Shown here one piece after another: positions 34,087-43,516 of a stretch of 64,000 bases of DNA. Numbering within the stretch: position 1 is the stretch's first letter; each line of letters opens with the position of its first letter. The notes under the pieces were generated by a model, which was not told the origin of the DNA, searched no databases, and saw only the letters and a program-made list of their open reading frames with translations. A program made the translations under genes and the position numbers. Origin of the DNA: Diphasiastrum complanatum (Eukaryota; Streptophyta; Lycopodiopsida; Lycopodiales; Lycopodiaceae); assembly GCA_029204225.1 (NCBI GenBank), contig CM055101.1:58579579-58643578 (forward strand), read 5' to 3'.

Positions 34087-37000
34087 CTCCCTCTTCAACA
34101 TTGGATGCTAGTTTCAACATAGTCTTTGAGCACATTCCAAGATTAGATCTATGCATTAAATATAGGTCCTTTCCCAATGGTTTGGTGAAGATATCAGCCA
34201 CACACTCCTTTGAAGAGACATGTTGAAGCTCCACCTCTTTGGCAATGACTTGATCTCTCACAAAATGGTGAGCAATCTCAATGTGCTTGCTCCTTGCATG
34301 AAAAACAGGATTGCTTGCCAAGCTTTGGGCTGAAAGGTTATCACAAAGTATGATTGGAGTCTTCTCTGGTTCCAGCAAGTGAAGATCCAATAACATCCTC
34401 TTGATCCAAAGAATCTCCTTGGTGCATGTTGTTAATGCCTTGTACTCGGCTTCGGTGGAAGATAGAGAGATAGTTGGTTGCTTCTTTGATAGCCATGAGA
34501 CCACTCCATCTCCAAGATAGATTGCAAAGGCACTTGTTGACTTCCTATCCATTTGATCACCTGCAAAATCTGAATCTGAAAATCCACAAAGGTTAGGTGT
34601 AGTACCTCCATACAAGATGCCAAAATCTCTAGATCCCGAGATGTATCTAAGTACTCTCTTTCCTAGCTTCCAATGAGCCTCACTAGGATCTTGCATAAAT
34701 TGACTTAGTTTACCAACCACAAAGCTTAGATCAGGTCTTGTGATGGTTAACCATATAAGAGATCCTATTAGCTTTCTATAGAGAGTAATGTCCTTGAAGG
34801 ATCTTTCATTACTTCTTGTAGTTAGCTTTACATTTGATTCCATAGGAGTAGAAACAACTTTACAATCTTCCATATGAAACCTTTTTAGAATAGAGTTAAC
34901 ATACTTTTCTTGACATATGAATGTAGATTTAGAAGTTCTAATAATCTCTATTCCTAAGATATAATGAAGTTTACCAAGATCTTGAATTTCAAACTCTCTT
35001 TTGAGTGTCATCTTGATTTCATCTATATCTAGATTGTTACCACCACTTAAGATAATGTCATCAACATAGATCAAAAGTAAAGTGATATCATTTTCATTCA
35101 ATCTAAAGTAGAGAGAATGATCATACTCACTCATAACAAAGTTTTGAGAAAGTAAGAAGGAATTGAGCTTAGCATACCAACTCCTTGGTGCTTGCTTTAG
35201 CCCATACAAACTCTTTTGGAGATAGCACACATGATTAGGCTCATCATGTGAAACATAGCCCTCGGGTTGCTCCATGTAAATATCTTCTTCAAGATCACCA
35301 TTCAAGAAGGCATTAGTAACATCCATTTGCCACATATCCCAATCATAAAGAGTTGCAAGAGAGATTAGGATTCGAATAGTTACCATCTTTGCCACGGGTG
35401 CAAAGGTCTCATCATAGTCAATACCATATTCTTGAGCATACCCCTTTGCCACCAACCTTGCCTTGTACTTGTTGATTGATCCATCTTGATTTGTCTTGAT
35501 CTTGAAGATCCACTTACAACCAATTGCCTTCTTGTCCTTTGGAAGCTTTACCAACCTCCATGTGCTGCTTTTGATGAGTGCTTGATGCTCATGATCCATG
35601 GCTTGGATCCATTCCTTCTTTTGAATTGCTTCACCTACACAAGTTGGTTCATCAAAAGAGGTAAGAAAAGCAAGGTTAGAGTTGTCCACCACTTGCTTTC
35701 CTTTTTCATCATAGGTTAGCCTTGATGGCTTAGCCCTTTGCCTTTGAGTCTTCCTTGAAGTTTGCTTTGGAGTGGCATCTCCATCTTCATCCAAGACATC
35801 TTGCACATCATGATGATTAGTAGGCACATCAACATCAACATCAACAACATTGGAAACATTCTCTTCATGAAAGATGACATCCCTACTTATGACAACTTTC
35901 TTTGTAGAAGGAATGTACACTTTGTAAGCCTTGCTTACTTCACTATAGCCAACAAACACACCCTTCTTTGATGAAGGATCTTCTTTAGTTCTATCATCAA
36001 GTGTGATATTGACAAAACATGTACATCCAAAGATCCTACAATGCTTGACACTCGGCCTTCTACCATAAAGAACCTCATGAGGAGTTTTACCATCCAAGGA
36101 AGCACTTGTCCATCTATTACATAGATAGTTAGCACATGCTAAAGCTTCCCCCCAAAAAGACTTAGCAAGATTAGCATGTAGTCTCATTGCCTTGGCACAT
36201 TCACAAAGGGTTCTATTCTTCCTCTCGGCCACTCCATTCTGTTGTGGAGTCCTAGGACTAGACATCTCCCTCTTAATCCCATGTGCTATACAAAAGTCTT
36301 TGAACCTATTTGAGGTGTATTCCCCTCCATTATCAGATCTTAAGCATTTGATCTTTGTATTGAATTGGTTTTCCATTTCATTCTTGAACTTGACAAATGC
36401 AGCAAACACTTCATCCTTACTTTTAAGAAGATAGATCCAAGTATACCTACTAAAGTCATCAATGAAAGTTGCATACATCTTTGCCCCACCATTGCTAGTT
36501 GTACTAGAAGAATGAATATCAGAATGCACAAGTTGAAAAGCTTCTTTAGATCTAGAAGTAGATCTAGAATAAGCAAGTCTATGAGATTTGGACAAGGCAC
36601 AATGTTCACAAACACTATTGTTTGCAACAAGACTTTTAGGGAGACCAAGAACAAGCTCTTTCTTTGCCATTACCTCCAAAGATTTGAAGTTGGGATGGCC
36701 CAACCTCTTGTGCCAAACTTCTTGGTTTGTCAATTGCTCCCTAGCCATACATCCTTCATGATTAGAGATCACACATGCATCAAGCTTGAAAAGTTTACCA
36801 TGCCTCCTACCTTGAGCAATCAAGGATCCACATTTACTTATCAAACATGCATCTCCAATGAACTCCACATCAAGTCCTTTGTCAATCATTTGACTTACAC
36901 TAAGCAAATTCTTAGTGATTGAAGGAATGTACAAAACATTTTCAAGATTTGCTTTCCTATTTGTTGAAAGGGAAATAGGAATAGTGCCTATGCCTTTGAT

Positions 37001-38035
37001 GTCACATTGACCATCATTTGCAGTGTAGATGATGTTACCTTCTCCCTCATAAGACAATAAGGATGTAAAGTATTCCTTATGTCTTGTCATGTGAGATGAG
37101 GCTCCACTATCAATCCACCAAGGATCATTATCATCTATGTTGGCTAACAAACTTGAAGTCATAACAAGTGATTCACATGTGTTATGTTCTTCCTCATCTA
37201 TTGTAAGATTTCCTTGCCTCTCTCCTTGCTCTCTTTTCTTCTTATAACATTCATTTGCAAAATGACCTTTTATCCCACAATAAAAGCACTTGAACTTTGA
37301 CTTATTGTTCTTAGTAGAAGAGGAAGAGGAAGAGTGATCATCATGATCAAAGTTACCACCTTTGGACCATTTCCCTTTGCCTTTACCTTTGCCCTTGAAT
37401 TTGCCTTTTGTGAAGAAAGCCTCTTCACCTCCACCTTGCAAGGATGCACCATCAAGCTTTGATTGCAACCTATGTTCTTCAGCCAATAAGATTTCTTGCA
37501 AGTCAACCACACTTGGCAAGACTCTTTGAATGGCAAAACTTTGCACAAGGTTAGCATGTTCATTTAGCAAACCATTCAACATAACTTGGACTATTTCACC
37601 ATCTTTTATGTTCTCATCAATGCATGCTAAATCATCACTTAGGGACTTAACTCTCAAGATAAATGCATGAGCACTTTCACCCTCTCTTTGCCTACTAGAA
37701 AATATTTCTCTCCTTAGGGTCAATACCCTAGATGTGGACTTTGATTCAAAGAGCTTCTTTAAGGCATTCCATGCCTCACTTGCACTTTGACACTTTCCAA
37801 CTTCCTTGAGAAGTTCATTTGTAACATTCATTTTAATGATATGAAGAGCCCTTTTGGCCTTCTTATCAAACCTTTGTTGCTCTTGAAGTGTGAGAGGTCT
37901 CTCTTCAATTTCTGCAACTATGTCCATGAGTTCATTCAACTCAAGTAAGGACTCCATCCTCACTTTCCAAGTAGAGTAGTTTGATGAACTCAACCTTTCA
38001 CTAGACTCTAGCATGATCCCACCATTGGAAGCCAT
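34082..38035 (-). CDS. Copia Gag-Pol polyprotein, 1317 aa, intact
   Basis: A single open frame. Gag core is about residues 1-200, with a Gly/Lys-rich linker and zinc knuckle C250-x2-C253-x4-H258-x4-C263. Protease has WWIDSGASS (Asp309). Integrase has the His/Cys zinc site (H442, H446, C476, C479) and catalytic D506, D568 and E604, the last two separated by 35 residues. Reverse transcriptase covers about 815-1060, with YVDD at 990-993 and DVTNAFLNG. RNase H follows with SDSDFAGD, STEAEYKAL and CDNLSAQS, and the end is ADIFTKPL. All catalytic residues I looked for are present. It encodes the enzymes for copying the element's RNA and inserting the DNA. As usual for copia, Gag and Pol share one frame. 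The stop TGA is formed by the first bases of the 3' LTR. Confidence 0.97.
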   Translation of the reverse strand: MASNGGIMLESSERLSSSNYSTWKVRMESLLELNELMDIVAEIEERPLTLQEQQRFDKKAKRALHIIKMNVTNELLKEVGKCQSASEAWNALKKLFESKSTSRVLTLRREIFSSRQREGESAHAFILRVKSLSDDLACIDENIKDGEIVQVMLNGLLNEHANLVQSFAIQRVLPSVVDLQEILLAEEHRLQSKLDGASLQGGGEEAFFTKGKFKGKGKGKGKWSKGGNFDHDDHSSSSSSTKNNKSKFKCFYCGIKGHFANECYKKKREQGERQGNLTIDEEEHNTCESLVMTSSLLANIDDNDPWWIDSGASSHMTRHKEYFTSLLSYEGEGNIIYTANDGQCDIKGIGTIPISLSTNRKANLENVLYIPSITKNLLSVSQMIDKGLDVEFIGDACLISKCGSLIAQGRRHGKLFKLDACVISNHEGCMAREQLTNQEVWHKRLGHPNFKSLEVMAKKELVLGLPKSLVANNSVCEHCALSKSHRLAYSRSTSRSKEAFQLVHSDIHSSSTTSNGGAKMYATFIDDFSRYTWIYLLKSKDEVFAAFVKFKNEMENQFNTKIKCLRSDNGGEYTSNRFKDFCIAHGIKREMSSPRTPQQNGVAERKNRTLCECAKAMRLHANLAKSFWGEALACANYLCNRWTSASLDGKTPHEVLYGRRPSVKHCRIFGCTCFVNITLDDRTKEDPSSKKGVFVGYSEVSKAYKVYIPSTKKVVISRDVIFHEENVSNVVDVDVDVPTNHHDVQDVLDEDGDATPKQTSRKTQRQRAKPSRLTYDEKGKQVVDNSNLAFLTSFDEPTCVGEAIQKKEWIQAMDHEHQALIKSSTWRLVKLPKDKKAIGCKWIFKIKTNQDGSINKYKARLVAKGYAQEYGIDYDETFAPVAKMVTIRILISLATLYDWDMWQMDVTNAFLNGDLEEDIYMEQPEGYVSHDEPNHVCYLQKSLYGLKQAPRSWYAKLNSFLLSQNFVMSEYDHSLYFRLNENDITLLLIYVDDIILSGGNNLDIDEIKMTLKREFEIQDLGKLHYILGIEIIRTSKSTFICQEKYVNSILKRFHMEDCKVVSTPMESNVKLTTRSNERSFKDITLYRKLIGSLIWLTITRPDLSFVVGKLSQFMQDPSEAHWKLGKRVLRYISGSRDFGILYGGTTPNLCGFSDSDFAGDQMDRKSTSAFAIYLGDGVVSWLSKKQPTISLSSTEAEYKALTTCTKEILWIKRMLLDLHLLEPEKTPIILCDNLSAQSLASNPVFHARSKHIEIAHHFVRDQVIAKEVELQHVSSKECVADIFTKPLGKDLYLMHRSNLGMCSKTMLKLASNVEEGV
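34087..34096 (-). other. Polypurine tract
   Basis: GAAGAGGGAG on the minus strand, immediately before the 3' LTR. It primes plus-strand DNA synthesis. It is also translated, as the Glu-Glu-Gly near the polyprotein C-terminus. Confidence 0.9.
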
Positions 38036-39195
38036 GATTCTAATGTTTCTTCAACTTTTAGGTTCTGTCCTAAAGCACTTAGCACTCACTTTTCTCTCAA
38101 CAAATGATAGATAAAGAGATCTATGAAGATTTAGGACCCTAAAACACTTCTATCTTGAACCTAGATGGTTTCCAAGCATAGAAAGGAAGATTGAAACACA
38201 TGCAACACTTTGCACACACTAAGAATGGATTACAAAATCAAACCAACCTGAACACACTCTTGCTTAAGCTCTCAAACTTTCCAGCAAGTGACCAAATCAA
38301 GTTATGGTGTGAAGAGTTACTTGCATTCTTAGAAAATACCCAAAACTAGGATGCCAAGATTACCTAGTAATGAACAAACTTGATCAACATATGATCAACA
38401 CACTAAGATATTGATTCAACCTGTAAAACCACATGTAAACCACACTTCTAAAAGTTTATAAACTCCAGCAAGTGATAAATACAAGATTTAGAGGTGAATG
38501 AATGAGCACACTTAGTGAATCACAAGACTAGCTTCACTATCTTGTCAAATCTTGGTGTTTAGATGTAGATCTAAGATCACTTCACATGAGAATGTTCCTC
38601 AACCTGTTAAGAACCTGAAAACACACTTGCATAATGGTTAACACCTTCCAGCAAATGCTCCAATCAAATTACATAAGGAGAGTTACTTACATGCTCAACA
38701 AAGTACACCAAAATTTATGCCAAAATTGATGACAATCTTTACAATATGCTCTTCACAATGGAGCTTACAATATGTTCACCCAAAAAAGGGGATCTTTCAT
38801 CCAAATGGGAGCTTTGCTCAGCCTTTAGGAGAATTACAACTCACTCAAAAGAGCATTTGTCATCCACTTAAGGAGAAGTTTCATCCACTTAGGGAGAGTG
38901 TTCATCCAAGAATGGAGATTGTCAACAATAGGATTGAAAAGAACATTGTTAGTATTGAATATGCACAAGCCTCACAATCACAAATGATTAGGTGTTATGA
39001 TCTGATCCAAAATAGTTTCTTTTCAGCCTCTGATCTTCAATAGACCTGAAATATGCTTTTGATCCACAAGTTCAACTCACAAAACAAAGGTTAGTAAGAT
39101 TTGATCAACAAAGCAATGCAAAATCATGCTAGAACTTGATCAAACATCCAAATATCACCAAAAATGGAATACTTACTGTAAATAGAAGCCAACCA

Positions 39196-39207
39196 GCTCT
39201 GATACCA
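39196..39207 (-). other. Primer-binding site of the complete copia element
   Basis: The minus strand reads TGGTATCAGAGC, a perfect initiator tRNA-Met site, directly next to the 5' LTR. The leader between it and the gag ATG (38036-39195) is about 1.16 kb and has no long sense ORF. Confidence 0.95.
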
Positions 39208-39862
39208 TGTGAAAAATACAGATCCTAAGTGGATCTAAACTCCAAGATCATTGGCTTGAATGCTTGCACTCCAAACTACATAAGCTAGGAATTGGCAACA
39301 CATTCTATGCTACCTAGAATGCAAAGAACTTGATCAAAAAGCATTTATCACAAATGAAAACTTCCATAAACATCAAGTGCGGCCCAAAATAGCATTATAC
39401 AGTCCATAATACATCAGCCTACCACTTTTGGAAAGCACCTAAGATCATACACAATAGCTTGAAGACAATACACACAACAATGCTCTCAATGGAGGAAGAA
39501 ACAATGACAATGATCTATTGATCTCAATGAAGCATACAAAAGGTTTCTCCAACCTGTTTTCCACGACTTCCCTACTATTTATGGATGAGGAAGATGACTC
39601 TCTCTCCTCTCTCTAGAAGGTACTTGACCCTAGATATTCCCTATATAGGAAAAATAGCTAAAAATGGCTTATATGACCAAAATACATCAAAATGGTCTCA
39701 TTTTGAAGGGTATGAAGTTTGACACTTCATCATACTGAAAAAATACAGTAAATAAAAACATTGTGGCCTGGTTCACACGTGTGAAACTCCAGAACCAAAA
39801 CTATTTACAATTTTAGCCAATTTAGGCCTCAAACTAGCTAGGAAATGTTGACAATTTTCACA
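39208..39862 (-). repeat. 5' LTR of the complete copia element
   Basis: The partner of 33432-34086, same length, differing at two positions by eye. On the minus strand a CTATATAGG box (39641-39649) about 220 bp into the LTR is a probable TATA element for the genomic RNA. CACACGTGTG lies at 39774-39783, upstream of it. Confidence 0.95.
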
Positions 39863-39867
39863 CATAT

Positions 39868-41524
39868 AATATAATTTGATGGGAGTGGGAGCATTAGCTA
39901 ACCTAGGTGCACGAGATGGATGTAATGTAGGTACCATGAGACTTGTTGCTATCTAATTCTAAAGCTTAACAAATGGCCTTAAATATTGTGGCCGATAACC
40001 AGACTCCATGCCCAACGAATAAAGTGATTATGAATGGTAATAGTAATGGCGATGCCAGGAATGATATTGTTTTCTCACAAGACCATCAAAGTAAGTCAAT
40101 GGTGATGCTAGAAGCACAATGTTTTCTCACTTTCATGATATTGCATTCGATGAACTTAAAAACTATATCTAAGACTTTCTTTTGGTAAAACGACGCATTA
40201 AAAAGAAATTCAATATATTTGGTATTGAGAAGGAGCAATCTGTGCTACCCCAAGAGAACACTGACACTGTTCCGACTTATATTATATGTGTATGTATATA
40301 TATACATAAATAAATAAATATATATATATATATATATAGATATATATATGCCGATCTCGCAGCTATGTATGTGTGTGTATTCATGATAGTGCATATATCT
40401 ATGAGGCGTGTATGTATGATTGAGAGTGTTCATATATGAGTGAGAGTGTGCACGTCCTGTGTACATGTATGTGTTTGTACATGCATGTGCATGTGCAATG
40501 TGTACATGTATGCGTATGTGTGAGAATGTGTGTACATATATGTGTATGTGTGAGAATGTACATACATTTCAGAAGACCTTGCTCTGAATTTCAAATTTTT
40601 AATATGTGGTTTATAATCACATGCAATGCAAACTTCAAAAGATTAGCCACTTTGAGCTGTTTATGCGTACAAACATGTAAAGCCATTCTATGTGTAGAAT
40701 ACATGTAAAATCACATATTCACTATGAAAAATGTGTGAAAGATGCATTAGTATGGGGTACAACATTTAGTTAAGTGCAAATCAATCAAAAAAGGAAGACA
40801 TTCCACATACATAAAATTTTAAAAAATGAATCTATTATATTTTTATTTAAAAACTCAATAATTCTCAAAAAATTTTTCCCACGAACCACATCCAAAGCCT
40901 TTGGAGCACACCAAGGTATCTATCATCTGTGACGCATCAGTAACATCTACAACCAATACTACCCTATAAATGTATGTTAGATTTTGTACTAACAAGTCCA
41001 CATTTAATAACATATGGTGTTCTCGTGGAATCAAATATCCGACGTCTTGTAAATCCTTTAAAATCTTTGCATATAGTTGCAACAACCAAATAATTGTGCA
41101 GATGTGTTCGCGATCACGCAAAACAAACCGCTCCATAAAGTCTCGCATGAACGTTCATCGATTAACAATGACTTTCACCATTTGCAAAAACATACACACT
41201 CGTTAACTTAATGCAATTACCTAAAACATAGTCAATAGCAAGTTGGAATGAAGATATTCGTTCGTTCCAAGAGCCTGCTCAAAGAAATCTACAAAAAGAA
41301 ACACAATGTTAGTATAAGTCTTATGTCAAATCAAATACTGAACTCAGAATCCTGACTATATCCAAGAACCTCCTTCTACACAACCTTCTCCTTGTACAAA
41401 ATTTGACAGATTTTTCTCTCCAAATCTAACTGTAACTGTAACTCTAACTCTACCCTACATCCCAAATTCTAACTCTAACTGTACCTTGCATCTCAAAACC
41501 ATAAACCATAAACATCACTTACTA
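39868..41524. other. AT/GT-rich intergenic stretch
   Basis: A TA-rich microsatellite (about 40310-40350) and TG/CATGTA-rich sequence (40360-40570) lie here. A minus ORF of 97 codons (41148-40855) is unassigned. 41410-41490 holds short CTAACT-type repeats. Nothing further can be supported. Confidence 0.45.
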
Positions 41525-42867
41525 CTACAACACAAACATCTCCTCGCAAAACAATGGAGATGAACCAAAATCGACATCGGGGACCCTAAACCCAAAATTC
41601 ACCAATGACTTTCCAGCTGCCTGCATGTGCAACTCCACATCAAGAATAGCTTTGTCTACTAAAACCCGACTCATATAAATGGTCTCGCACGTTATTGGCT
41701 ATCCCAACTCATGCACATAATCCTCAACTAAATGCGGCTCTATGCTCCTCCAGAGCTCTAACGGGTCAGAAGGGGCACATGTCAAAAGAAGCACAACGAA
41801 CATGAGATGAAGTTGCGACCAAGTGCCCCATGACACTGCCTCGCGCAAGCAACTTCTCCACTCATTTGCGTCATTTATTAAAATGTGTCTGCAAGCATCT
41901 CTGAATGATTGAAACAACTCACCATCAACCATGCGCAAGTCTTCAAAGCTGGTTGCACCTCTTTCATGAGCCAAAAGAACTCGCATGTAGAACCTCTCCC
42001 CTTCGAACAGGTGTACAAAATACATGCGACCAATGGTAGGAGTTGTCTGCACGTTGATTCGATGGGTCCACCTATGCGTTCTCTTGTTGTACCAATACTG
42101 CCTCGACAAGTCCTAGTACAGCAAATCTCGAGCCTCCGAATCCCCACTTCCGTTCAACTCAAACAATGCTATCAAAGTGGTACTTGAACGCCCATCTACA
42201 ACCTCCTCTAAATCCACTCCCTCACTGAAGTACACCTGTTCTTGTCCAGGGAGATGAACTGCCAACCAGGCCACCACGGGCTTATGAGCACCCATAGAAA
42301 GCCCCAACAATTGCCAACATGACTCACTGGCTGAGAAGTATCGAGCACTAAGAAATTGCTCTATATCATCCACCCGTCCTGATGTCTGACCACCGCCATC
42401 TACAACCCCCGTCGTAATCATATCAGGTCCCTTGTACACGTACTTGTACAAATACTTCACACTACGTATATGTACACATGCCTCCACGTTCAAGTGGCAT
42501 TAAAATGTAGTGTCAACCACCTGTTGTATGGTACAACCCACCTATTATCTAACTCTACTCCATGTGAATGCACCGTCACTCCATTCTCTCTCCGCCTATA
42601 TGAAACATATCCCTTCACCACCGATGGTTCATCAATGAACTTCCTTGGAAAGCTCTTCAAGCATTTTCCATCCTTCATGCACTGGGCATTTGGAAAGGAT
42701 GTTTTGCGTGGACCGTGCATCATAGATTTTGTGACTATCTCATACAATTTTGGATCTTCCTCCTTCACAGGAATCTCTGCACACACTATACGATCGTAAT
42801 CTCCAACCATGATGGGTTTGCTCCGCTCTTCCAATATAATCAAAAGGTGGGCATGACAAGGCGGGTG
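41525..42867 (-). pseudogene. Helitron Rep/helicase-like protein fragment
   Basis: Read from right to left in three frames. First comes the HUH nuclease motif CHAHLLIIL (His-Ala-His at 42855-42847), then DRIVCAEIP, the CMKDGKCLKSFPRKF and LDNRWVVPYNRWL segments. Next is KYLYKYVYKGPD followed by FLSARYFSASESCWQLLG. Then comes GRMYFVHLFEGERFYMRVLL with GATSFEDLRMV, continuing past a TAG near 41699 to AILDVELHMQAAGKSL. These are the standard Helitron-like N domain blocks in order. Rolling-circle replication needs the HUH domain and a helicase; the helicase part is missing and there are frameshifts, so the copy is dead. Helitron 5' TC and 3' CTRR hairpin ends were not identified. Confidence 0.9.
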
Positions 42868-43516
42868 TCAGGACAACATTCTAGCAAGGGAAGTTGAGAC
42901 TTGGTTGGAGCTCGCCCTGAGTCGCAACCCGCACTCCCCTATAGTATTGGTGGAATTTGCCACCTCCCCTCATACCAAGTACTCTACCCAGGCTGGTAAA
43001 GCACATTTTCTCTCTCTAGAATTTACTGATCCCCAAGTTTCCTTTAATCATGCCTAGATCGTGTGAGGTGATTGCACATCGATCTAAGCTCTCTGGACTT
43101 CGCTAGAACTGATAAAAAAATTTCAGCCATAGGAACTTGGCGCCAGCTGGATTCTGGTCACAGTGGTGCCAGAGCGGCGCCGGTGGCGCCGAGAGCAGCA
43201 GTGGCACTGCTGGCGCTGAAAGTAAAGCTTGTGAAGATAGATTTACAACATTGTCCCTTGCTTGTTTGCTATTACACACATTAATAGAATTTCAGATTGG
43301 TACTCGTATCTATCATCCAATCAAGAGAAACATTCTTTTGAATATGATTTTGAAGTGTGGTTGAATCCTATACCTGCTACTGGAAAACATTTTTTTTATC
43401 AAATTCTTGTGAACTGTTCACCAGATTACAAACTTTTCTAAATGTTGTGTCCGGGCTTTGTATGTGTCAGCTGGACCTTTTGATGGGCCCATTATTTTGC
43501 TAGGAGGTGGTGTTAT
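42868..43516. other. Non-coding, with a short GC-rich patch
   Basis: 43137-43220 is locally GC-rich with GGCGCC three times. No gene or LTR end could be assigned. Confidence 0.4.

Larger units (their letters stand above)
33427..39867 (-). mobile_element. Complete Ty1/copia retrotransposon with CATAT target duplication
   Basis: The element spans 33432-39862 (6431 bp) on the minus strand. It has two 655-bp LTRs offset by exactly 5776 bp, a perfect PBS, a polypurine tract, one uninterrupted gag-pol frame, and an identical 5-bp direct repeat CATAT on both sides (33427-33431, 39863-39867). I see two substitutions between the LTRs (33581/39357 and 33626/39402). Few LTR differences and an open frame mean a recent insertion, and the copy may be competent to move. 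It inserted close to the end of the ~345-bp satellite block. Confidence 0.97.

Noticed and set aside
40855-41148. 97-codon minus-strand ORF as a gene
   Set aside because: No recognisable domain, no start context and an AT-rich neighbourhood; it is not part of the Helitron frame.
42900-43010. Possible tRNA-like sequence near the Helitron fragment
   Set aside because: I could not draw a cloverleaf with proper arms and T-loop.
43137-43220. GGCGCC-rich patch as a gypsy PBS or CpG island
   Set aside because: No LTR end precedes it and no element follows; only short GC-rich sequence is seen.
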